A stretch of DNA of 64,000 nt. Source: Marivita hallyeonensis (GTDB lineage: Bacteria > Pseudomonadota > Alphaproteobacteria > Rhodobacterales > Rhodobacteraceae). Shown in pieces: positions 28,101 to 35,517 of this stretch. The position numbers and the translations under genes are program-made. The notes below the pieces were generated by a model. The model worked only from the letters and a program-made list of their open reading frames with translations, was not told the origin of the DNA and searched no databases. The DNA lies in assembly GCF_900129875.1 (NCBI RefSeq), contig NZ_FQXC01000003.1, positions 620,001 to 684,000 of the forward strand, in the 5' to 3' direction. Position 1 is the stretch's first letter. Every line of letters starts with the position of its first letter.

Positions 28101-29768
28101 TTCACCGTCACGCTGATGCTGCACACCTGCCTTGCCGGGACGCGCGACGAAGCCCGCGAGATCGCCCGTGAACCGATGAAAGACTACCTGCGCTCGGCTG
28201 CTGGTTTGATCAAGCAATACGCCTGGGCCTTCCCCGCGTTCAAGCGCCCCGAGGGCGTCAAGAATGCGTTCGAGCTGAACCTCGGAGACCTCAGCGAAGA
28301 CGATCTTGAAGGCATCCTCGATTTCGCGTTCGAGCGCTATTTCAACGATTCCGGCCTCTTCGGGACCATCGAAGACGCGCTACAGCGTGTCGAACAACTT
28401 CAAGCCATCGGCGTGTCGGAAATCGCATGCCTCATCGACTACGGCATCGCCACCGATCAGGTGCTTGAGGGGCTGAAGCCGCTGGCAGATGTGGTTCGCC
28501 AATCTGCACCGTCTCTTGACCACCACGACGACGACTATTCGATCGCCGCTATGCTCGGCCGCCACAACGTCACCCACATGCAATGCACGCCGTCGATGGC
28601 CCGCATGATCGCGATGGACGATGATGCACGGGCCGGCCTCAAGGGTCTCAAGCATATCTTCCTCGGAGGCGAAGCATTACCCGGCGCATTGGTCGCTGAT
28701 CTGGGCGAAGCGACGACGGCCACTGTCACCAACATGTACGGCCCAACCGAGACGACGATCTGGTCCTCGACCGAAGTTGCAACCGCAGATGACTCCACGG
28801 TCAACATCGGAACACCCATCGCCAACACGCAGCTTTACGTCCTGGATCCTGACCTGGTGCCGGTCGGGATCGGCGAAGAGGGTGAACTGTGGATCGGCGG
28901 TCAGGGTGTAACGCGGGGCTACTGGAACCGGGCTGAACTTACCGCAGACCGCTTCCGCGACAATCCATTTGCGCCCGGACGCATGTATCGGACCGGCGAT
29001 CTGGTTCAGCGACGCCCTGACGGACGTCTCAACTTCCTCGGGCGGGTCGATCACCAGGTCAAACTGCGCGGCTTCCGGATCGAACTGGGGGAGATTGAAA
29101 GTATCCTCGAAGAGGTGGAAGGCATCACGCAGGCCGTTGTGCTCGCGCGCGAAGACACCCCCGGGGACACGCGACTGGTCGCCTACGTCACCGCGACATC
29201 TGAGCCTGACACAAAGGCATTGCGCACCGCTTTGGCGGATCGATTGCCCGATTACATGGTGCCATCCCATTTCGTCACGCTCGCGTCCTTCCCGGTAACT
29301 CCGAACAAGAAGATCGACCGCAACGCGTTGCCAGCGCCACAATCGGCACCGATGCGTGCGGCCCCTCAGATCAAGACGCCAAGCAACGGCACCAGCAAGG
29401 CTGACGAAGGTTTGCGCCGGGATATCGCCGATATCTGGTCGGAAGTCCTTGGCGTCAGCGACATCGCAGCAGAGGATAATTTCTTCGATCTTGGCGGTCA
29501 CTCGCTGCTTGCCGTGCAGACGCATCGCGCGATCCGGGATCGCCTGTCCCTGCCAAAGCTGTCGATCACCGACATCTTCCAGTTCCCGACGCTCGGAGCG
29601 TTGGCCGACCGGGTCGCGAAACTTGGCGGCGGCCCACAGCAGCCGACGCAACCCGCCGCAAAAGCCACCGTCACACCGATGCCAAAACCTGCGGCAACGG
29701 ACCGGGCCAAAGCGCGCAGCGATGCGATGGCGCGGCGTCGCGCGATGCGGGCGCGTCGGCAGGCCTGA
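25185..29768 (+). CDS. NRPS: formyltransferase, condensation remnant, adenylation domain with inserted luciferase-like monooxygenase, carrier protein
   Basis: Domains of this 1527-residue protein in order: formyltransferase (about 1-310; VNFHDGPLPRR with Asn92 and His94, and DDGIDTGDIL with Asp130, the usual catalytic triad); a shortened condensation-like stretch (about 330-490) without an HHxxxDG motif; N-terminal adenylation part (about 505-745; YTSGSTGTPKGV near 665, FDISVLELF); a MupA/Atu3671-type FMN-dependent luciferase-like monooxygenase (about 750-1105; EFSIYYWGND, VWTPERHFHAFGG); the rest of the adenylation domain (about 1110-1400; NMYGPTETTIW, RIELGEIE, PNKKIDRNALP); and a carrier protein (Ser1440 in GGHSLL). 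There is no thioesterase. It would load one amino acid, oxidise it on the carrier and perhaps formylate it. Insertion of this monooxygenase between adenylation motifs is a known arrangement. Confidence 0.93.
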   Translation: MTHFETIIIGDESLTQHCADTLLAEGHTLSALVTGNPDLVTWAQKRGIRVEAHGGDLAARLQDAPVDWLLSIANLKVLPPDVLALAREGAVNFHDGPLPRRAGLNAPVWALIDGEATHGITWHLIDDGIDTGDILVQKAIDVSPEDTALTLNTKCYEAGLTSFPDLLTELTTGLPSRRAQDTSQRTLHALADRPEANGVLSFDDSADTALRIVRALDHGGYWNPLCTAKVLAGDTVLHLGQANKTETSAVPGTVIEIDAESLTVAFADGALKLTGLRTSDGKPADPTRYIALGQTLTSLSDRDRKAITDTFRTIAKRDGYLRGILAETHPLALPFLSTKTGDVKTTQIDADSAQLAPALTVLCKRLARGANAAIALTNSDLQASARFGLASAWVPVSVDALDGGIPNPSVSFATDLALRDASLGAIDTPALAISHAAGPLLGAAITFEVSGDQVNAHVDTGRIAPDFAQILIQRLEWIAQHIAEGHDLSTEQSLPEAERNAIIETFNATTQTVDGPETMHAAFEAQVDKTPDAIAVVHEDTEITFATLNEHANRIAHTLRDMGITADTMVGLHCNRGPDLVAAALGILKAGGAYVPLDPDYPADRIAHYLSDSGAPVVITQTALEDTLPSNKADRLVMDRDRRLAAAPKTNPEPVATGKDLAYVIYTSGSTGTPKGVMIEHRNVMNFYAGMDAVVPDREDATWLAVTSLSFDISVLELFYTMTRGIKVVLPSASNRGIISGGASRKSSDGMEFSIYYWGNDDGVGRDKYRLLLEGAKFADENGFCAVWTPERHFHAFGGPYPNPSVTGAAVAGVTKQIGVRAGSCVAPLHHPARIAEEWSVIDNLTNGRAGLAIASGWQPDDFVLRPENTPPDNKPAMFEAIEQVRKLWRGEPVAFPRKDGKMHEVVTQPRPVSKELPIWVTTAGNPETWREAGRNGANVLTHLLGQSIEEVSEKIGIYRHALREAGHDPHRFTVTLMLHTCLAGTRDEAREIAREPMKDYLRSAAGLIKQYAWAFPAFKRPEGVKNAFELNLGDLSEDDLEGILDFAFERYFNDSGLFGTIEDALQRVEQLQAIGVSEIACLIDYGIATDQVLEGLKPLADVVRQSAPSLDHHDDDYSIAAMLGRHNVTHMQCTPSMARMIAMDDDARAGLKGLKHIFLGGEALPGALVADLGEATTATVTNMYGPTETTIWSSTEVATADDSTVNIGTPIANTQLYVLDPDLVPVGIGEEGELWIGGQGVTRGYWNRAELTADRFRDNPFAPGRMYRTGDLVQRRPDGRLNFLGRVDHQVKLRGFRIELGEIESILEEVEGITQAVVLAREDTPGDTRLVAYVTATSEPDTKALRTALADRLPDYMVPSHFVTLASFPVTPNKKIDRNALPAPQSAPMRAAPQIKTPSNGTSKADEGLRRDIADIWSEVLGVSDIAAEDNFFDLGGHSLLAVQTHRAIRDRLSLPKLSITDIFQFPTLGALADRVAKLGGGPQQPTQPAAKATVTPMPKPAATDRAKARSDAMARRRAMRARRQA

Positions 29769-29771
29769 GGC

Positions 29772-30725
29772 ATGGCCCCGCACTGGCGCATCTTCGCGGG
29801 TTTGACCCTCGTCCTTCTGGGCGGGCTGGCATGGTACATGCTTAAACCGCCGAAATCTCTGAGCGCAGAGGAACTGTCTGCGCTCTATGAAACGCCGCTG
29901 TCGCCGCCGAGCGAACCATTGACGGTGTACCACCTTGGCCATTCCCTTGTCGGGCGCGACATGCCCGCAATGCTCGCCCAACTCGCAGGCCACGACCACG
30001 CCTCACAGCTTGGCTGGGGCACACCTTTACGAAGTCATTGGTATCCTGACGAACCGATCCAGGGCTTCGATGTCGAAAACGCGCATGACAACTTTCGAGA
30101 TGCGAAATCGGCGCTTGAAAGCGGCGAGTACGATGTTTTCGTCATCACCGAGATGGTCGAGATCGAAGCCGCGATCGAATACTTTGATGCGCCGCGTTAC
30201 CTGCAGAAATGGGTGGAGGCGGCACGCGCTGGCAACCCAGGCATCCGCACATACCTGTACGAGACATGGCACCGTTTGGACGATCCGCAAGACTGGTTGA
30301 ACCGTCTCGACACCGACCCGGCCCGGTACTGGGAAGGCGTGCTGATCGCGCAGGCCACGGCGGCACAACCCGAGGCAGACCCGATCTACGTGATCCCGGC
30401 GGGGCGCGTTCTGGCCGAGTTCGTTCGCAGGATCGAAGCCAGCGGAGGCATCGACGGTGTCGACTCTCGCGAAGACCTCTTCGCCCGTGCCGAAGACGGC
30501 AGCGTCGACACGATCCATGTGAACGATCTTGGCGCGTACCTCGTGGCGCTGACGCATTACGCGGTGCTCTACCACCGCTCGCCCGAAGGATTGCCGGCAC
30601 AACTCGATCGCGCCGATGGCAGCCCGGCCGATGCCCCTGGCCCCGAACTCGCCGCTTTGATGCAAAAGACGGTGTGGGACGTGGTCACCACCTTGCCTGC
30701 CACCGGAATTGCCCCCGCTCCCTGA
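29772..30725 (+). CDS. Membrane-anchored SGNH-hydrolase-like protein
   Basis: The 317-residue protein has an uncleaved N-terminal membrane anchor (FAGLTLVLLGGLAWYML). A lumenal domain begins LTVYHLGHSLVGRDMPAML, with GHSL in the position of the SGNH/GDSL nucleophile Ser. A C-terminal DTIHVNDLGAYLVALTHYAVLY supplies the Asp-x-x-His pattern of SGNH catalytic dyads. The middle (ETWHRLDDPQDWLNRL) resembles GxSx-type SGNH proteins of unknown function. Its start lies 3 bp after the NRPS stop, so it belongs to the PKS-GT-NRPS unit. Plausible roles are acyl/formyl esterase or acyltransferase on the exported glycan. Assignment rests on motifs only. Confidence 0.65.
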   Translation: MAPHWRIFAGLTLVLLGGLAWYMLKPPKSLSAEELSALYETPLSPPSEPLTVYHLGHSLVGRDMPAMLAQLAGHDHASQLGWGTPLRSHWYPDEPIQGFDVENAHDNFRDAKSALESGEYDVFVITEMVEIEAAIEYFDAPRYLQKWVEAARAGNPGIRTYLYETWHRLDDPQDWLNRLDTDPARYWEGVLIAQATAAQPEADPIYVIPAGRVLAEFVRRIEASGGIDGVDSREDLFARAEDGSVDTIHVNDLGAYLVALTHYAVLYHRSPEGLPAQLDRADGSPADAPGPELAALMQKTVWDVVTTLPATGIAPAP

Positions 30726-30733
30726 GATCGGGC

Positions 30734-30750
30734 GGAAACACGCTGTTTCC
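30734..30750 (+). terminator. Short perfect hairpin after the NRPS/SGNH genes
   Basis: GGAAACA (30734-30740) and TGTTTCC (30744-30750) form a 7-bp stem with a 3-nt CGC loop, immediately after the SGNH gene and upstream of the Wzz gene. There is no T-run, so it may be an mRNA-stabilising stem or an operator rather than a terminator. Confidence 0.35.
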
Positions 30751-30876
30751 AAATTCGACGCGCATTGCGTTGGCAATTGGGGCGACTTTTGGCTAAATTG
30801 TGGCTTGTCTGTGACAAACCGGTCTATACCCCGGAACCTACAGATAAGGCGGGGGCCTTGGACTGGAGCTGAAAAC

Positions 30877-32211
30877 ATGATGTATTTTCAGTCATTTGAT
30901 GAGGTCTTCTCCGCGCTGAAACGGCGGCTGGAACTGATCATCATCATCACTGTGATCGGCTGCATTCTGTCCGTCGTCGTGGCCTTATTTCAAAAGCCCA
31001 CCTACAACGCCATTGCCGTGGTGCAGATCGAAGATCCGCAGGTCTCAGGCGCCAACACCAGTGTCGGTGTGTCCACTGAGGACCGCGCCAGTCTCGATGC
31101 CCGCCGCACCGTCCGCCTTATCGAACAGCGCGTGATGTCGCGTGGCACGTTGCTCGAAGTCATGGAAACCCACGACCTCTTCAATGAAGACCCAAGCATG
31201 ACGGTCACCGAACGGATCACCGCGATGCGCGAATCCGTGACCGTGAGCGCAATCCTGTCCGGTGAAGCGTGGGAGCCAAACCCATCGGTGTCCGGCATGA
31301 TCATCGATGTGAACCTTGGCGATGCCCAGAAGGCCGCCGATGTGGCGAACGATATGCTGGCCCGTGTGCTTGAAGAGGCGCGCACCCGCAGCGTTGACCG
31401 CGCGCAGATCGAACTTGAATTCTTCAACGTGGAAGAGGCGCGTATCCGAGAAGAGATCGTGGCCGCCGAAGCCACTGTGGCAAACTTCAAAAGCGCGAAT
31501 GCCGAGTCCCTGCCGGTGAACGTCTCGGTTCTGCAAACCGAACTGACAACCCTGAACGGCGCCCTTCTGTCACTGCGCCAGGAAGCACTCGCTCTGGAAT
31601 CCAACAGCAGCCGTAGCCGACCAGAGGCGCTAGAGCGTCAGCTCAGCGCGGTCCAGGAACAGATCGGACTGATCGAGGCGCGCATGGCCGAGGTGAACAC
31701 CCTTCTGGCCCGCGCCCCGGCGGTTGAACGCGAACTCGTGGCGCTGGAGCGCGAAGTGGCGCAGCTCAATGAACAGTTCACCGTGATCTCCCGGCGCAAA
31801 GCGGATGCGGAAATGAGCCAGAGCCTCGAAGAGCAGCGTCAGCTTGCCCGCTTCGAAGTGCTGGAAGAAGCGATTGTCCCGGTTTACCCGGTGTCGCGCA
31901 GCAAGCGCTCCATCGCGATGCTTGGGGGCATTGCCAGTGGTCTCGTCGCTCTTGGCGTCGCATTCTTGCTCGAGGTGCTGAACCCGCCGATCCGTACGGC
32001 TGCACAGATGGAACGTACGCTTGGCGTACGGCCTGTCATCTCTGTCCCGGTGCTGAACACGACCGGTCCGTCACGCAAGAAGCGCAGCGGCAGGGGATTG
32101 CGGTTTGCCTTGGGCGTGTTCGTCGCTGTGCTCGTCGGCTTGATTGCCGCGGTTGTTCGCCCGATTGTCGAAATGGCAGCTCAGAACATGGCACCGCGCG
32201 ACGCTCAGTAG
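30877..32211 (+). CDS. Wzz/GumC-type polysaccharide chain-length regulator (PCP family)
   Basis: The 444-residue inner-membrane protein is organised as a polysaccharide copolymerase. A first transmembrane helix (ELIIIITVIGCILSVVVALF, about 17-36) is followed by the Wzz-type YNAIAVVQIEDP strand. A long periplasmic coiled coil occupies about 190-340 and a second helix about 343-362 (SIAMLGGIASGLVALGVAFLLEVL), with a third near 410-430. The C-terminus has no Walker motifs, so the ATPase is separate (the convergent CpsD-like gene). It governs polymer length and export. The start is ATG 30877 with GGAG at 30865-30868; upstream in-frame codons read through intergenic sequence. Confidence 0.85.
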   Translation: MMYFQSFDEVFSALKRRLELIIIITVIGCILSVVVALFQKPTYNAIAVVQIEDPQVSGANTSVGVSTEDRASLDARRTVRLIEQRVMSRGTLLEVMETHDLFNEDPSMTVTERITAMRESVTVSAILSGEAWEPNPSVSGMIIDVNLGDAQKAADVANDMLARVLEEARTRSVDRAQIELEFFNVEEARIREEIVAAEATVANFKSANAESLPVNVSVLQTELTTLNGALLSLRQEALALESNSSRSRPEALERQLSAVQEQIGLIEARMAEVNTLLARAPAVERELVALEREVAQLNEQFTVISRRKADAEMSQSLEEQRQLARFEVLEEAIVPVYPVSRSKRSIAMLGGIASGLVALGVAFLLEVLNPPIRTAAQMERTLGVRPVISVPVLNTTGPSRKKRSGRGLRFALGVFVAVLVGLIAAVVRPIVEMAAQNMAPRDAQ

Positions 32212-33260
32212 GCGTAGTCTCCGGCCTCCGACTGGTCGGCTTTGTTCAGTATCACGCCAAGCAAAGGAACAGTGCTGCCCAGCCGGCGTTCGGTTTCCTT
32301 GATATCGTTGGCCCGCGTCGTGCCGCCTCCGGCAACGATCAGAAGCGCATCGAAATGCGGCCGCATGGCAAGCACGTCATCGTTCAACAGTGCGGGCGGC
32401 AAGTCGAACAGCATCACATCCGGTTCAAGGCTTTTCTCGATCCGCTGCAACGCCTTTTCGGTCGCGGGATCCTGCAAAAGCTCCGCCGCATAGGGTTCAA
32501 CCATGCCATTGAACCCAATGGCGACATGGGACCCCGCCGAAATCGTATTGTTGGCAAAACCCTGAAGATGCCGCTCGGGAGAGATCTCGCCACGCAGCAT
32601 GTCACCGATCACGCCACAATCCGAGACGCCGAAGATCTTGTGAAGGCTCGGGCTGCGCATATCCAGATCAAGCAAGACTGTCCTGCAGGTCTCATGCCGA
32701 GACAGGCTGATGGCAAGATTGGCGGCAGTAAACGTCTTGCCGCAATCCTTCGTCGGCGAGGTGATGGCCACGCGCCTCCAACCGTTTTCCGCAAGCGCCT
32801 GCAGCATGCGTGTGCGCAGGATGTCGAACCGGGTATGAGCCGGGTCTTCGCGCAACGCGGTAATCACATTGTGCTTGGCCAATCGCTTTGGATTTAATGC
32901 AAAGCGGTCCAGCTGTGACCAGACCGCTTCTGGATCGTGCTTGGGTTCGGGGGTCTTCGGGGCCTTCGGTCTGGGCGGGCTGGCAAGAACCAGAGGCCGC
33001 GACTTCGTGCGCGGCTTTGCGTCCGTAGTCGTGACCGTGGGCGCAGGGCGCTCTGAAACCTGTGTCGCCTGAGCTTTTTTCCGCGCAACTTCGGCCTTCA
33101 ACGCCGCCTTGCGTTGAAGCAACGCTTCTTTCTCGGCCAGAAGCGCGTTGATATCCTTCCTCGGTGGAGTCGCTTTTTTCGGTGCCTTTGGCGTGGGTGT
33201 CGGCACGTCGTCAACGGCCCCGCGCCGTTTGCGGCGCTGGAATTTTGGCTGCTCTGTCAT
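32205..33260 (-). CDS. CpsD/CapB-like polysaccharide biosynthesis ATPase
   Basis: The 351-residue P-loop ATPase of the bacterial tyrosine-kinase type has Walker A SPTKDCGKTF (about 168-177), Walker A' LLDLDMRSPS (196-205) and Walker B VMLFDLPPAL. The first ~110 residues are an unusual Lys/Pro/Arg-rich low-complexity extension with a short coiled coil (LLAEKEALLQRKAALKAEVARKKA). The C-terminus ends in GDYAY, a minimal Tyr cluster compared with the multi-Tyr tail of classic BY-kinases, so autophosphorylation may be limited. It is convergent with the Wzz gene, overlapping its end by 7 bp, and should act with it. Confidence 0.83.
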   Translation of the reverse strand: MTEQPKFQRRKRRGAVDDVPTPTPKAPKKATPPRKDINALLAEKEALLQRKAALKAEVARKKAQATQVSERPAPTVTTTDAKPRTKSRPLVLASPPRPKAPKTPEPKHDPEAVWSQLDRFALNPKRLAKHNVITALREDPAHTRFDILRTRMLQALAENGWRRVAITSPTKDCGKTFTAANLAISLSRHETCRTVLLDLDMRSPSLHKIFGVSDCGVIGDMLRGEISPERHLQGFANNTISAGSHVAIGFNGMVEPYAAELLQDPATEKALQRIEKSLEPDVMLFDLPPALLNDDVLAMRPHFDALLIVAGGGTTRANDIKETERRLGSTVPLLGVILNKADQSEAGDYAY

Positions 33261-33396
33261 GTTTCAGCCTCGTTGCACGACATTCACGAATTCCACTTAT
33301 CGTTGGCGCGAACGGATCCGCGCACTGGTCTTGATGACAGGGTATTCTGTCAAGAATACGTCCGATTTGAGGGCATTGTTGATCAAATGAAAGCGA

Positions 33397-35505
33397 TCAG
33401 AACCCGAACAGGTTCGCCTGCCCAATCGCTTTTTCGATAAACCTGGCTTTGTCAGCTTCCGGTTTCCACCCCAATTCCTCTTTTGGTTTTGCGTTCACGA
33501 ATGGGGACAGATGCGCACGGCTTTTCCAGTCTGCCAGCGATGGACGGCTCAGCCCACGCCGCCGCAGCGCGTAGACTTTGAGCGCATGTTTCACCGCGTC
33601 CGCCGCCCAGAACACGGTCAGGTTCCCGGAACTGACCCGCACCCGCGCGCCCAACGCTCTGTGGATCGCGTCGAAATACCCACGAGCGCTCAACATCGGC
33701 TCGCCAATCAGGTTGTAACTTTGACCAACCGCGTCGGGGTGTTCCCCCATCAGGATCAGCCCATCCGCCACATCATCGATCAGGACAAAGGGAAGGATGT
33801 TCAGGCCATTGCCCCAGATTCGAACCGCACCCGCGCCGTGCCAGCGCCCGATGCCCCAATGCTGGAGCGGCCCGCCATGGCCAACCACGATCCCAGGCCG
33901 AGCGATCACCAGAGGCAAACCGTCCCGCCGGTGCATCTCCATCAACCGCTTCTCGCATTCCGCCTTTGACCGGGCGTACATGTTCCGATCGCTCATGTCA
34001 GTGGGAAAGGGAACGTCCTCGGTGATCTTCTGCAGCGGTGAGGACATGTCATAGCTTGCAATTGTCCCGGTATAGACCAGCCGCTTGACCCCGGCCTCCT
34101 GACAAGCCTCGGCTATCCGGACCGACACGCCCACGTCGTGCTCCAGCGCATCTTCCCACGTGCCTTCCAGCGACCGGGCAAGGTTGTAGACCACGTCGAT
34201 CCCCTGCATCGCTTCGATCAGCGCCGCCTTGTCGTACAAAGAAACGCCCACGGTCTCGACCTCGTCGGGCAGATCGGGGAAGGGGCCAAACCGCCCCCGG
34301 CTCAGCACACGCACATCCTGGCCTTTGGCGACAAGCGCGCGCGTCAAAGCACGCCCGATAAACCCGGTTCCACCGATGACCATCGCAGTAGGCTTTGGGT
34401 CGCGTGTCCTAACCTTCGGCCGGGCTGGGGTCAGGTCAGCATCAGGCACCAAGGCCAAAGCCTGATCCAGCGCCGTCATCACCTTTATTGCGCTCTTTCC
34501 CGAAAACCGCGCGTCCGCGTCCTTATCCCGCCGTAGCGCGCCATAGACCGCCGCATTCATGCCCTGAAAGCTGAGCGCATAGGGCGATTTCCGGTTCAAT
34601 GACGTCACCTGCGTGACCGCGTTGCCAACACCCTCGCGCAGGTGCTGCCAGCTCAGATCCAGCTGATGTCGAAGCGGGTTCACGACCAGATCGGACGCGT
34701 TCTCCCGCTCCACGACCAGCGTATCTGCAGCGAAATCCAACCGCGCGCGCCCGGACGATCCGCGCAAGGTAAGAGACCGGTCGTCGATCGTCTCCACCAT
34801 GGAGATCGTCAGCGTCACATCCACGTCTCCCGCCTGCGCCATGATGCGCCAAGCCTGATGCCGTGTGTCGTGACCGGGCAAATCAATCGGCTTGGATAAC
34901 TGAACAGACTGGATGTGCGGCACGCCGAACAGATCGACGATGAACCCCATCAAATGTGGCCCAAGCTCTAAAAGCAGGTTCTTCGGCTCGCGCAATAGCC
35001 AGATCCCGAACGGACCGGACCGCAGGGGCGCAAGAGGCAGGCACCAATGCACTTCGGCCACCGACACACGTCCAAGCTCGCCCTTCGCCAACATGCCCTT
35101 CAGACGATCATAGGATGGCAGGCCCATGAAATTGTGCCCGGCATGAAACCGCACACCATGCTTCTGCGCCGTTGCCTCGATCTCGGCGGTCTCGGAAGCG
35201 GACGTTGCAACCGGCTTTTCAACAAGAACGTGCAAGCCGCCCTCAAGACATTGTATCGCCAAGGCGTGATGCAGGTTTGGCGGCGTCAGAATATGCACCG
35301 CGTCGCAGACACCGGCCTCGATCAGGTCGGCAACTTCCGAGACTACGCGCACGCCCAGACCATCCGCCAACCCCTTGGCCGCGGCCTCGGATGGATCGCA
35401 GACGGCGGTGATCTCCACCCCATCCGTCGCGCGAAGCGCATCCGCGTGCCATGACGCGATGTACCCCGCACCAATCAGACCCACACGTACCGTCGAAGAC
35501 GCCAT
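33397..35505 (-). CDS. Fused Gfo/Idh/MocA oxidoreductase and SDR (epimerase) protein
   Basis: The 702-residue two-domain protein begins (about 1-350) with a Gfo/Idh/MocA dehydrogenase: VGLIGAGYIASWHADAL Rossmann loop, NLHHALAIQCLEGGLHVLVEKPVA (the EKP motif) and a C-terminal sheet. From about residue 373 an extended SDR follows: MVIGGTGFIGRALTRAL, TGTIASYDM, and YARSKAECEKRL supplying the YxxxK catalytic pair. Together it could oxidise and epimerise or dehydrate a nucleotide sugar or a glycan-bound sugar. It is the last gene of the five-gene minus-strand operon, 12 bp after the GT2. The same two activities also occur as separate genes at the operon's start. Confidence 0.88.
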   Translation of the reverse strand: MASSTVRVGLIGAGYIASWHADALRATDGVEITAVCDPSEAAAKGLADGLGVRVVSEVADLIEAGVCDAVHILTPPNLHHALAIQCLEGGLHVLVEKPVATSASETAEIEATAQKHGVRFHAGHNFMGLPSYDRLKGMLAKGELGRVSVAEVHWCLPLAPLRSGPFGIWLLREPKNLLLELGPHLMGFIVDLFGVPHIQSVQLSKPIDLPGHDTRHQAWRIMAQAGDVDVTLTISMVETIDDRSLTLRGSSGRARLDFAADTLVVERENASDLVVNPLRHQLDLSWQHLREGVGNAVTQVTSLNRKSPYALSFQGMNAAVYGALRRDKDADARFSGKSAIKVMTALDQALALVPDADLTPARPKVRTRDPKPTAMVIGGTGFIGRALTRALVAKGQDVRVLSRGRFGPFPDLPDEVETVGVSLYDKAALIEAMQGIDVVYNLARSLEGTWEDALEHDVGVSVRIAEACQEAGVKRLVYTGTIASYDMSSPLQKITEDVPFPTDMSDRNMYARSKAECEKRLMEMHRRDGLPLVIARPGIVVGHGGPLQHWGIGRWHGAGAVRIWGNGLNILPFVLIDDVADGLILMGEHPDAVGQSYNLIGEPMLSARGYFDAIHRALGARVRVSSGNLTVFWAADAVKHALKVYALRRRGLSRPSLADWKSRAHLSPFVNAKPKEELGWKPEADKARFIEKAIGQANLFGF

Positions 35506-35517
35506 TCGCCGTACCCC

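Noticed and set aside
27360-28510. Frame error or mobile insertion in the NRPS adenylation domain
   Set aside because: The luciferase-like segment is in frame, complete and flanked by intact adenylation motifs; it is a known inserted monooxygenase domain.
30709-30876. Longer N-terminus for the Wzz-like protein
   Set aside because: The extra residues come from intergenic DNA and lack family similarity; ATG 30877 has a Shine-Dalgarno and gives a normal first membrane helix.
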